From: an uncultured Rhodospirillales bacterium
GTDB taxonomy: Bacteria; Pseudomonadota; Alphaproteobacteria; Ferrovibrionales; Ferrovibrionaceae
Direction: 5' to 3'
DNA: 34,208 nucleotides
Assembly (NCBI GenBank): GCA_937905845.1
Contig: CALCYJ010000103.1
Span: forward strand, 1 to 34,208
Part shown: in pieces, positions 26,518-34,208 of the stretch
Numbering within the stretch: the first letter of the stretch is position 1
How the letters are laid out: the number at the start of each line of letters is the position of its first letter
Translations under genes and position numbers: made by a program
Notes under the pieces: model-generated
The model's database searches: none
Told to the model about the DNA's origin: nothing
What the model saw: only the letters and a program-made list of their open reading frames with translations

Positions 26518-26734
26518 CCTGCCGTGCGGCTGGGCGGTGAAATCGGCCTCATTCGGCCGGCTATTGTCCCGGCGCGCGGGAACAGGATCGGCGCCAAGGG
26601 AAACGGAAGATCGAATTTACCATGATGAAATAATGCAATCTCCGGAATCTGGAGTGCTTTTGTTTGACACCAAAGCGTTCTAAGCTGCACGTGATGCATC
26701 GGGAGCCCGATACCCAATGGTCGGCGGCGGTCTT

Positions 26735-26788
26735 TCAATCCGGAGCCCTTGGCCTTGACAAGAATTAAACCCAAGGGCTCTCAATCCG
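26735..26788. repeat. Hairpin flanked by 8-bp direct repeats
   Basis: TCAATCCG (26735-26742), gagcccttgg-N18-ccaagggctc (26743-26780), TCAATCCG (26781-26788). Confidence 0.75.
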
Positions 26789-26914
26789 TTGTTTCGGCGC
26801 ATATCCCGGCCGGGAAATGTTTCCGGCTTTGTCTTTGAGGATAGGGCCGGTCGCGGCCGCCGGAAGATCGGGATCGGCGGATGATGGGCCCGGACCCGGG
26901 CACGAGGAGCGCGG

Positions 26915-27235
26915 ATGATCTTAGGCCGCTGGCTCGGCTGGCTGCTGCTGATTGCGGCGATCGTGATGGCGGGCGGCGATGCGCTGCACGCCTGGCAGAC
27001 CGGAATCTTTGTGCCGACGCCGCTTAGCGCCGTTTGGCAGCGCCTCGATCCCTCAAGCCTGAGCCGGCTGCAAGCAGCCGGCCCGGTCCATCTCCATCCC
27101 GCGGTCTGGCGGGCCGTGGTGCAGCCGGTCCTGAACTGGCCGGGCTGGGCCGATTTCGGGGCCCTCGGGCTGATCCTGCTGCTGCTCTGCCGCCGGCGCC
27201 AGCCCAAGCGCCGCCGCCGCTTCAGCGGCCACTGA
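26915..27235 (+). CDS. Small hypothetical membrane protein
   Basis: TM segments WLGWLLLIAAIVMAGGDAL and ADFGALGLILLLLCRRR with a basic tail. Confidence 0.65.
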   Translation: MILGRWLGWLLLIAAIVMAGGDALHAWQTGIFVPTPLSAVWQRLDPSSLSRLQAAGPVHLHPAVWRAVVQPVLNWPGWADFGALGLILLLLCRRRQPKRRRRFSGH

Positions 27236-27719
27236 CGCCGGAACTGCCCGATCCGCCGCCCGCCCGCTCGGACGGCGCCTCGGCCGGGGCGCGCGGCAGT
27301 GTTTCGGCTGAAACCTCGGCCAAAACCTCGACCAAGACCTCTGGCCGCCCGCCGGGTTCGGCAATGCGGATTTCGCCGGCCACAATTTCGATCGGCACGC
27401 TCACCAGGCTTTGCCCCGGACAGGGGCCGCGCACGCAATAGCCGTCCTCGATGCGGAACAGGGCGCCATGGGTGCCGCACAGCAGCATCGTCTTGGAGCG
27501 GTTGAAGAAATCCTCGCTCTGCCAATCGAGCGGCGTGCGGGCGTGCGGGCATTGGTTGACATAGGCGCGCACCACGCCCGCCTTGCGCACCAGGAAAAGC
27601 TGAAACAGCGCGAGGCCGCCGCCGAAGCGGAAGTTGCGAGCCTCGTCCTCGGCGATCTCGTCCAGCCGGCAGAGCGCGGTCCCGGCTTTCGGCCGCCCCG
27701 GCAATTCGTGAAAACTCAC
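27222..27719 (-). CDS. Rieske (2Fe-2S) domain protein
   Basis: GTG start at 27719 overlaps the EVE stop. Rieske ligands CPHARTPLDW...CGTHGALFRIEDGYCVRGPCPGQSL. Confidence 0.85.
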   Translation of the reverse strand: MSFHELPGRPKAGTALCRLDEIAEDEARNFRFGGGLALFQLFLVRKAGVVRAYVNQCPHARTPLDWQSEDFFNRSKTMLLCGTHGALFRIEDGYCVRGPCPGQSLVSVPIEIVAGEIRIAEPGGRPEVLVEVLAEVSAETLPRAPAEAPSERAGGGSGSSGVSGR

Positions 27720-28129
27720 GGCGCCACCCCTCCCCGCTTGCAGATGATCTTCCAGGCGGCGGCATCGACGGGCAGGACCGAGAGCCGCGACTGGCGCACC
27801 AGCGCCAGATGCTGCAAGCGCTCGTCCGCCTTGATCTCCGCCAGCGTCACCGGCGAGGCCAGGGGCTTCAGCGCCTCGACCTCGACCATGCCGAAACGGC
27901 CGCTCTTGTCGGTCGGGTCGGGATGGGATTCGCGCACCACCTCGACGATGCCGACAATGCATTTCGCCTCGACCGAGTGATAGAAGAAGCAGCGGTCGCC
28001 AACCCGCATCGCCTTCATATTGTTGGACGCCTGGTAGTTGCGCACCCCGGTCCAGCCGGTGGTGCGGGCCTTGACCTGATCCTCCCACGACCAGGCGCCG
28101 GGCTCCGACTTGATCAGCCAATAGGCCAC
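27716..28129 (-). CDS. EVE domain-containing protein
   Basis: AYWLIKSEPGAWSWEDQ, GWTGVRNYQASNNMKAMRVGDRCFFYHS, IVGIVEVVRESHPDPT; likely GTG start at 28129. Confidence 0.92.
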   Translation of the reverse strand: MAYWLIKSEPGAWSWEDQVKARTTGWTGVRNYQASNNMKAMRVGDRCFFYHSVEAKCIVGIVEVVRESHPDPTDKSGRFGMVEVEALKPLASPVTLAEIKADERLQHLALVRQSRLSVLPVDAAAWKIICKRGGVAP

Positions 28130-28146
28130 GTCCGCCTCCGCTTCGG

Positions 28147-28434
28147 CTAATTCGGCGCCGGGATGGCCTGCCGCCACGGCCGGACATCCGCCCGCGCGAA
28201 CAGGCCCGCCGGGGCGTAAGGGTCGGCCGCCGCCACCGCCTGCGCCGCCGCCAGATCCACCGCCTCGATCACGATCAGGCTGCCCGTCATGGCGCTGCCG
28301 TCTTCCGTCGTCATCGGCCCGGCGAGTTTCAACCGCTCGCCCAGAGACTTCAGATGAGCCAGGTGCGCGGGCCGATTGGCCGCCCGGACATGCCCGTGAT
28401 CGTCCTTGTCGACACAGAATATAACGAACAGCAT
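28147..28434 (-). CDS. YciI family protein
   Basis: MLFVIFCVDKDDHGHVRAANRPAHLAHLKSLGERLKLAGPM...GSLIVIEAVDLAAAQAVAAADPYAPAGLF. Confidence 0.9.
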   Translation of the reverse strand: MLFVIFCVDKDDHGHVRAANRPAHLAHLKSLGERLKLAGPMTTEDGSAMTGSLIVIEAVDLAAAQAVAAADPYAPAGLFARADVRPWRQAIPAPN

Positions 28435-28488
28435 GCGATATGTCCTCCTTCTTGTTACCAATGCGTGCATATTTTTCTTTTATACACG

Positions 28489-29502
28489 CTATGGTCCTAA
28501 AGCCCGATCGGCTGCTTCCGTCGTGAAGGGCCGCGCGAGCAAAGCGGCGATGCAGGATTGGATATCGGCGCCGCGGTTGAGAATGGCATCGATGGCGGCA
28601 CAGATCGGCATCTCGACCGCAAGCCGGCGGGCCAGCGCCACCACCGCCGCGGCCGTCGGCACCCCTTCCACCACCGCGCGGCGGGCGGAGAGGGGGCCGG
28701 CCTGCGGCTCGCCCCGGCCGAGCGCCATCCCGAGCGACAGGTTGCGCGATTGCGTCCCCGTGCAGGTCAGGACCAGATCGCCCAGCCCCGAAAGGCCCAG
28801 CAGCGTCTCGCGCGCCGCCCCCTTGGCCTGGCCGAGGCGGATCATCTCGGCGAGGCCCCGGGTGATCAGCGCCGCGCGCGCATTGTCGCCCAGGCGGCGG
28901 CCGACGACGATGCCGCAGGCGATCGCCAGCACGTTCTTCACCGCGCCGCCGATCTCGGTCCCGACCAGATCGGGCGACAGATAGGGCCGGAAGGAGGGAC
29001 GGCCGAGCATCTGGATCAGCCGCTCGCCCAGGGTCGCGTCACGGCAGGCGAGCGTCACCGCGGTCGGCAGGCCGCGCGCCACTTCGGCGGCGAAGGTCGG
29101 GCCGGAGAGAATAGCGAGCGGCGTCCGCGGCAGTTCGGCCGCCGCCACCTCGCTCATCAGGCTGCCGGTGGCAAGCTCGATCCCCTTGGCGCAGAGGACG
29201 AGCGGCCGCCCCGGCGCCAGCAGCGGCGCCAGCGCGCGGCAGAGGGCGCGCAGATGCTGCGCCGGCACCACCAGCAGCACGACATCGGCCGCCGCCACTA
29301 GGGCGAGGTCGGTGGTGGCGCGGATCAAGGGATCGAACACGACGTCCGGCAGATAGAGGGGATTGAAGCGCGTCTCCTCGATTACCGCCGCGATAGCCGC
29401 CTGGCGCGCCCACAAGACGACCGGGCGGCCGGCCGCCGCCGCCTTCATGGCGAGGGCGCTGCCCCAGGCGCCGGCGCCGATCACCCCCACGCTCCCGCTC
29501 AT
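28489..29502 (-). CDS. gpsA: Glycerol-3-phosphate dehydrogenase [NAD(P)+]
   Basis: VGVIGAGAWGSALAMKAA, VLLVVPAQHLRAL, LCAKGIE, ILSGPTFAAEVARGLPTAVTLA, GGAVKNVLAIACGIVVGRRLGDNARAALITRGL. Confidence 0.96.
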   Translation of the reverse strand: MSGSVGVIGAGAWGSALAMKAAAAGRPVVLWARQAAIAAVIEETRFNPLYLPDVVFDPLIRATTDLALVAAADVVLLVVPAQHLRALCRALAPLLAPGRPLVLCAKGIELATGSLMSEVAAAELPRTPLAILSGPTFAAEVARGLPTAVTLACRDATLGERLIQMLGRPSFRPYLSPDLVGTEIGGAVKNVLAIACGIVVGRRLGDNARAALITRGLAEMIRLGQAKGAARETLLGLSGLGDLVLTCTGTQSRNLSLGMALGRGEPQAGPLSARRAVVEGVPTAAAVVALARRLAVEMPICAAIDAILNRGADIQSCIAALLARPFTTEAADRALGP

Positions 29503-29757
29503 CGGCCACCCTCCCCCGCGAGCCTGTCCGGTCCGGCCGAAGCCACTGTCGATTCCCTCGCGCCGGCCGGATTCATATCATGAATTTTGACGATCATGCG
29601 GCCGGAGCCTTATCCGAATCGGACCGACCAGCGAGAGGTTCCGAGGCCCTCGGCCGGTTCTGATTCCCCCCGAACCGGGAAAGCTCTAATGTGCCGGCCT
29701 GTCTCATCATGATCCCTCTGCCAGCGCCGCAGCCCCGGCGCTCAAGGCTTGCCCTCG

Positions 29758-30048
29758 ATGTCGCTCAATTTCCTCGCCCTTCTGCCCTTTTCGCCCCGCG
29801 CCAAGCAGCTCGCGCTGATCGGCGGCGGCCTTATGATCGTCGCCGCCGGCTTCCTGGCGGTGCCGCTGCCCGGACCCTTCGGCCTGCCGCTGATGGTGAT
29901 CGGCGCGGCGATCGTGATGCGCAATTCGCGCCGCTCGCGGCGGCTGTTCGTGCGGCTGCGCCGGCGCTATCCGCAGATGCTCCAGCCGATCAACCGGCTG
30001 CTGCACCGCCGCCGCGGCCGTCAGCCCCCGGGCGAGAGCCTGCCCTAA
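29758..30048 (+). CDS. Small membrane protein (PGPGW-like)
   Basis: LALIGGGLMIVAAGFLAVPLPGPFGLPLMVIGAAIVM plus an Arg-rich tail. Confidence 0.6.
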   Translation: MSLNFLALLPFSPRAKQLALIGGGLMIVAAGFLAVPLPGPFGLPLMVIGAAIVMRNSRRSRRLFVRLRRRYPQMLQPINRLLHRRRGRQPPGESLP

Positions 30049-30055
30049 GCCGGCC

Positions 30056-30889
30056 TCATGGGGTCGCCCCGGGCGCGCGGCGGATCGCCGCCAGCGCCGC
30101 GGCGGCATCCTTGGCCAGGTGCGCGGGATCGAGGGTGCCGACGACGACGCTCGCAACGCCCGGAGTGGCGAAGACGAAATCCATCGCCGCCTGCACTAAG
30201 GCCCCGCCCGTCCCGCCCGCCGCGCCCGCCGCGCCCACATGCCGGCCGCTGCCGAGCGCCTTCTTGATCAGGACGCCCTTGCCCGCGGCGGCGGCCTCGG
30301 CGATCACCGGCCGTTCCGCCACCTGCTCGGGGTTCAAGGTCACCATCACGACGTCGGAATGCGCCAGCGCCATGCGGCCGCCGGCCACCGTCTTGCCCGA
30401 GAAGCCGGTGGCCCGCACGAGGCCCCGCGCCTTCAGCTCGCCCAGCATGGCGAAGGCTGGACCGAAGCGCGCCGCCGTTTCCTCCAGCCCGTCGGAATGC
30501 AGCAGGATTATATCGAGGCAGTCGGTGCGCAGGCGGCGCAGGCTGCGCTCGACGCTGGCCCGGATAGCCTCGGGCGAAAAATCGAACCGCGAGCGGGCGC
30601 CGTCGAATTCCTCGCCCGCCTTGCTCGCGATCACGAAATGCCGGCGCCGCGATCCAAGCAATTGGCCCAGCCGTTCCTCGCTCGTGCCATAGGCCGGCGC
30701 GGTATCGAGCAGGGTGATGCCGAGATCGGCCGCGGCGTCGAGCAGGCGGCGGACCGCGCCATCCTCGGGCAGCGCGAAGCCTTGCACGTATTTGAGCGCG
30801 CGGTTGCGGCCGAGCTTGACGGTGCCAAGGCCTAGGGCGCTCACCACGAGGCCGGTCGCGCCGAGCGGCCGTTTCATCATCGCGTCCAT
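30056..30889 (-). CDS. Aldo/keto reductase
   Basis: ATG at 30889. MKRPLGATGLVVSALGLGTVKLG, LLDTAPAYGTSEERLGQLL, VIASKAGEEFD, IRASVERSLRRLRTDCLDIILLH, ARGLVRATGFSGKT. Confidence 0.92.
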   Translation of the reverse strand: MDAMMKRPLGATGLVVSALGLGTVKLGRNRALKYVQGFALPEDGAVRRLLDAAADLGITLLDTAPAYGTSEERLGQLLGSRRRHFVIASKAGEEFDGARSRFDFSPEAIRASVERSLRRLRTDCLDIILLHSDGLEETAARFGPAFAMLGELKARGLVRATGFSGKTVAGGRMALAHSDVVMVTLNPEQVAERPVIAEAAAAGKGVLIKKALGSGRHVGAAGAAGGTGGALVQAAMDFVFATPGVASVVVGTLDPAHLAKDAAAALAAIRRAPGATP

Positions 30890-32094
30890 GTCGCCTCTTC
30901 CCAGGGCGGCAGCGCCACCGCCGGCACCGGCCAGGCTTCGAGCGCCGCCCTGCCGTCCGGGCCGCCGGCCGGCACGATTCCATCGCGGGCGAGAAGCGCC
31001 AGCACCTCGGCTGCAAGGAGCGGCGCGAAGGCGAGCTTGGTCGGCCAGGCGAAGATCGCGCTCCCCGATGCCGCCGCCACCGGCCGGTCGGGCCGCAGGC
31101 CGGGCGCGGCCCCGGCCTCCGCCCGGTCGATGCCAAGTGTCGCCCATTCGAGCCCGCCCTGGGCCAGGTCCGGCAGCAGGGCGGCGATCTCCGCCTTCGC
31201 CCGCCCGATCAGCGCCTCGCGCGCAAGCCCCGCTCCCGCCTCGGCGATCTGGCCGCCGAGATACCAGACCAGCCGCCCGGAAGCGTCGCAATGGCTGGTG
31301 ATGGTCAGGCGTGGCTTGTCGCTCAGATCGAAACAATGGGCGTAAAGCGGATGGGGCACGCCCCGCACCAGGACCATCTGCAACGGGCGGCGTTGCGCGC
31401 TCACCGGCGGCGGCACAAGAGCGGCCAGCGCCGCCTCGTTGCCGATGCCGGCGGTGAAGACGAAGCGCTGCGCCCGAAGACGCACCGTGCCGCCCGCCGG
31501 ATGAGCCAGGCGGAGTGCGCCGGGCGCGCCGCCGGCCGGGCCGCGCTCGATCTCGATGTCGCCAGGTTTTATCTGCCGGATGGCGCTGGCGCCGGCCGCG
31601 CTTAAAACCCGCAGCAGCGCCGGCACATCCACCACCGGCTCGTCCAGCGCATAGACCGCCCCGACGCTTGGGCAGCCCTGTAGCGCCGTGGGCCAGCGTT
31701 CGGGCGCGAGCCGCTCGGCGCGGCTTTTCACGGCGCGGGAGGCGAAAAAGCCCGCCGTCCGCCCGAGAAGCCCCGGCGGCAGCCACAGGAGATGGTGGGG
31801 CGAGAGCAGCGGTACGGCGGACAGATCGATCTCCCCCCGCCCCGCCAGGCAGCGCCGCCACAGATCCGGCATGCCGCCGATCGCCTCGGCCGCGCGGCCG
31901 AGCTTGAGGCCGCTCGCATATTTCAAGCCGCCGTGAATGATGCCCTGGGCGGCGATGCTCTGGCCGCTGCCGAGCCGGCTTTGCTCCAGCAACACCGCCG
32001 CAAAGCCCGCCTGGCGCAGGCGGGTCAGCAGCCACAGGCCGGCGACGCCGCCGCCCAGGATGGCCACATCGACCTTGGCTTCGGCCGGGCCCAT
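30877..32094 (-). CDS. FAD-dependent oxidoreductase (DAO/DadA type)
   Basis: VDVAILGGGVAGLWLLTRLRQAGFAAVLLEQSRLGSGQSIAAQGIIHGG; overlaps the aldo/keto reductase start. Confidence 0.88.
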   Translation of the reverse strand: MGPAEAKVDVAILGGGVAGLWLLTRLRQAGFAAVLLEQSRLGSGQSIAAQGIIHGGLKYASGLKLGRAAEAIGGMPDLWRRCLAGRGEIDLSAVPLLSPHHLLWLPPGLLGRTAGFFASRAVKSRAERLAPERWPTALQGCPSVGAVYALDEPVVDVPALLRVLSAAGASAIRQIKPGDIEIERGPAGGAPGALRLAHPAGGTVRLRAQRFVFTAGIGNEAALAALVPPPVSAQRRPLQMVLVRGVPHPLYAHCFDLSDKPRLTITSHCDASGRLVWYLGGQIAEAGAGLAREALIGRAKAEIAALLPDLAQGGLEWATLGIDRAEAGAAPGLRPDRPVAAASGSAIFAWPTKLAFAPLLAAEVLALLARDGIVPAGGPDGRAALEAWPVPAVALPPWEEATWTR

Positions 32095-32102
32095 GGCGCC
32101 GT

Positions 32103-33566
32103 CTAGCCGCTCATCCTGGCGATGGTGCCCGAGGTGCTATGGCCGGCGACAAGGTCGGCCAGCACGATTGTGCCGCCATAGGCGCGGACCACCTCCGCCC
32201 CCACCACCTGGTCGAGCCGGTAGTCGGCGCCCTTGACCAGCACGTCGGGCTTGAGCGCCTGCAACAGCGGGATCGGCGTATCCTCCTCGAACACGAGCAC
32301 GAGATCGACCACGGCGAGGGAGGCCAGGACGATGGCGCGCGCCGTCTCGTTCTGCACCGGCCGCTCGGGCCCCTTCAGCCGCCGCACCGACGCATCCGAA
32401 TTGATGGCGACGATCAGCCGGTCGCAGGACGCCCGCGCCTGGGACAGCAGCGCCACATGCCCGGGATGGATGAGGTCGAAGCAGCCGTTGGTGAAGCCGA
32501 CGCGCTCGCCTCGCGCCCGGAAACCTTGTACCCGGTCGAGCGCCACGTCGAGCGGCACGACCTTGTTGTCGGTCGAATGCACCGCCGCCTGGTGCAGCGC
32601 CTCCTGAAGATCGCGTGGCCGCACCACCGCGGTGCCGACCTTGCCGACGACGATGCCGGCGGCAAGATTGGCCAGGCGCGCGGCATCGGCCAGATCCGCG
32701 CCGGCGCCAAGCGCCACCGCCGCCGTCGCCACCATCGTATCGCCGGCGCCCGAAACATCGAAGACCTCGCGCGCCGCCGCCGGCAGATGCAGCGCCTCTC
32801 CCGTGGCCGTCACCAGGGAGACGCCCTGCTCCGCCCGGCTGACCAGCAGGGCGGCGATGCCGCACGCCGCCATGACGTGACGTGCCGCGGCCCCTGCCTC
32901 CTCGTCGCTGCCGCAGGGCAGGCCGGTCGCGAGCATCATCTCCGCCCGGTTGGGCTTGAGCAGGTCGGCGCCGCGATAGCGGGCGAGGTCGCGGCTCTTG
33001 GGATCGACGATCACCGGTTTGCCCGCTTCCCTTGCCGCCGCGATCGCCGGCCCCAGCACCGCGTCCGACAGGCAGCCCTTGGCATAGTCGGAAAGCACCA
33101 CGACATCGGTGTCTTCGAGGGCGGCGCGAAAGGCGTCAAGGAGACGCCGGGCGACATCGCCCTCGGCGGCGGCGAGCGTCTCGGCATCGGCGCGCAAAAG
33201 CTGCTGGCTGGAGGCGATGAAGCGGGTCTTCACGGTGGTCGGCCGCTCGGGCACCGCCACCAGATGATCGCCGATACGCCCCTCCGCCGCCATGAGCGCG
33301 CGCACTTCCGCCGCCGCGGGTTCGGTGCCGACCAGGCCGACCAGCACGGCGCGCGCGCCCAGCGCCGCCACGTTGCGCGCCACATTGCCGGCGCCCCCCA
33401 GCATCGATTCCTGCCGCCGCACCGCCAGAACCGGGATCGGCGCTTCGTAGGAAACGCGCTCCACCGCGCCATAGACATAGCGGTCGAGCATGACATCGCC
33501 CAGCACCAGGACGCGGGCGCCGGCGAAGCGATCGAGCAGGGCTGCGGCTGAGCGGGTTTCGCACAT
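32103..33566 (-). CDS. hldE: Bifunctional heptose 7-phosphate kinase/heptose 1-phosphate adenylyltransferase
   Basis: LGDVMLDRYVYGAVERVSYEAPIPVL, GGAGNVARNVAALGA, DVSGAGDTMVATAAVAL; C-term GFTNGCFDLIHPGHVALLSQAR, LKPDVLVKGADYRLDQVVGAEVV. Confidence 0.96.
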   Translation of the reverse strand: MCETRSAAALLDRFAGARVLVLGDVMLDRYVYGAVERVSYEAPIPVLAVRRQESMLGGAGNVARNVAALGARAVLVGLVGTEPAAAEVRALMAAEGRIGDHLVAVPERPTTVKTRFIASSQQLLRADAETLAAAEGDVARRLLDAFRAALEDTDVVVLSDYAKGCLSDAVLGPAIAAAREAGKPVIVDPKSRDLARYRGADLLKPNRAEMMLATGLPCGSDEEAGAAARHVMAACGIAALLVSRAEQGVSLVTATGEALHLPAAAREVFDVSGAGDTMVATAAVALGAGADLADAARLANLAAGIVVGKVGTAVVRPRDLQEALHQAAVHSTDNKVVPLDVALDRVQGFRARGERVGFTNGCFDLIHPGHVALLSQARASCDRLIVAINSDASVRRLKGPERPVQNETARAIVLASLAVVDLVLVFEEDTPIPLLQALKPDVLVKGADYRLDQVVGAEVVRAYGGTIVLADLVAGHSTSGTIARMSG

Positions 33567-33837
33567 GGCGGCGGCTTACACCTTCTGGCCGGAGAATTCC
33601 AGCGTCATGGCGGCGCCGCGTGCGAGCCGGCAGGCCGGGGCGGCGTTCCGCCCTGGCCGCGACCATCCGTGATCAGCATCGTCATTGACAAGCATCCTGG
33701 TGTAAATTAGTGACAATTCACGGCGCGACTGGAATGGTGCGGGCCGCCGGCCGCCCAGGGCCGGATTTCTGTGCCGGATCCAGGCGATCAGCCGGATGCG
33801 CCGGCCGCCGGATAAGCGATGGAAACGGGAGGGCATA

Positions 33838-34208
33838 ATGCTCCGCAAATTAATCTATGGCTTGATTCTTTCTTCCTCACTGGCCGTGGCTTCCAGCGCC
33901 CAGGCGGCGATGGCACCCAAGGAAATCAAGCTCGGCACGCTTTACGCCTCCTCGGGTCCCTTCGCCGGCATTTCCATGCCGGTCTATTACGGCCTGAAGC
34001 TCTGGGTCGATCAGATGAACGCCGATGGCGGCGTGTTCGTGAAGCCCTATGACAAGAAGATCCCGATCAAACTCATCGCCTATGACGACCAGAGTTCGAC
34101 GGCGACGGCGGCAACCCTCTACAACCAGCTCATCACCCAGGACAAGGTCGATATCCTGACGGCCGATTCGGGCTCGGTCCTGACCTCGGTCGCGGTACCG
34201 ATCGCGCG
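33838..34208 (+). CDS. Branched-chain amino acid ABC transporter substrate-binding protein, N-terminal part (3' end outside window)
   Basis: Signal peptide MLRKLIYGLILSSSLAVASSAQAA, then KEIKLGTLYASSGPFAGISMPVYYGLKLWVDQMNADGGV...IKLIAYDDQSSTATAATLYNQLITQDKVDIL. Confidence 0.88.
   Translation, partial: MLRKLIYGLILSSSLAVASSAQAAMAPKEIKLGTLYASSGPFAGISMPVYYGLKLWVDQMNADGGVFVKPYDKKIPIKLIAYDDQSSTATAATLYNQLITQDKVDILTADSGSVLTSVAVPIA

Noticed and set aside
26231-26540. ORFs 26231..26467 (-) and 26250..26540 (+), e.g. RGGVAERFKAHAWKACSRETVSGVRIPLPPP / GGGRGIRTPDTVSREHAFQACALNRSATPP
   Set aside because: These are translations of the tRNA-Ser gene, a well-known spurious protein pattern.
30890-32035. N-terminal part of the 659-aa ORF 30056..32035 as a fusion with the aldo/keto reductase
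   Set aside because: The upstream half is an out-of-frame reading of the FAD oxidoreductase gene; the real reductase start is the ATG at 30889.
32139-33551. 470-aa plus-strand ORF
   Set aside because: Antisense to hldE; His/Arg-rich translation typical of shadow ORFs.
33685-33708. Promoter TTGACA...TAAATT upstream of the substrate-binding protein gene
   Set aside because: The spacer is only about 12 nt; not a convincing sigma70 promoter.
1-34208. CRISPR array or known anti-phage defence operon
   Set aside because: No regularly spaced repeats and no recognisable cas, restriction, CBASS, retron or similar genes; VapBC is the only defence-related module seen.

Overview
The window is GC-rich and reads like an alphaproteobacterial chromosome; this is judged from gene content and style, and no search was run. 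Most of it is ordinary core metabolism: a PhoH-family C-terminus, GST proteins, queG, an M20 peptidase, a TerB-like protein, a Spy/LTXXQ-like protein, a ferritin-like diiron protein, coaBC-dut-Rrf2-cysK-moeB, hemerythrin, gpsA-YciI-EVE-Rieske, an aldo/keto reductase with an FAD oxidoreductase, hldE, and the start of a branched-chain amino-acid ABC binding protein. A surface-glycan locus lies at about 7.35-17.2 kb. It has three glycosyltransferase genes, one a GT2-GT4 fusion of 989 aa, plus two methyltransferases, a coiled-coil protein and a Wzm/Wzt-type ABC exporter. A more accessory-looking stretch lies at about 21.9-26.9 kb: a phosphoesterase, an LCMT-like methyltransferase, a VapBC module between degenerate direct repeats, an orphan membrane protein, and tRNA-Ser(GGA). 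The observations most worth following up are: (1) cysK and moeB separated by a one-base frame shift, with no cysK stop and no moeB start at the expected junction; (2) a 41-bp-period duplication of the coaBC/dut ATGA overlap that creates a 14-codon bridging ORF; (3) VapBC flanked by roughly 60-bp degenerate repeats, with a near-consensus promoter that predicts a leaderless transcript; (4) a 38-bp hairpin exactly bounded by 8-bp direct repeats; (5) a 49-bp nested inverted repeat between convergent glycosyltransferase genes. No CRISPR array, transposase or integrase was recognised. I did not find a clear new multi-gene defence system.
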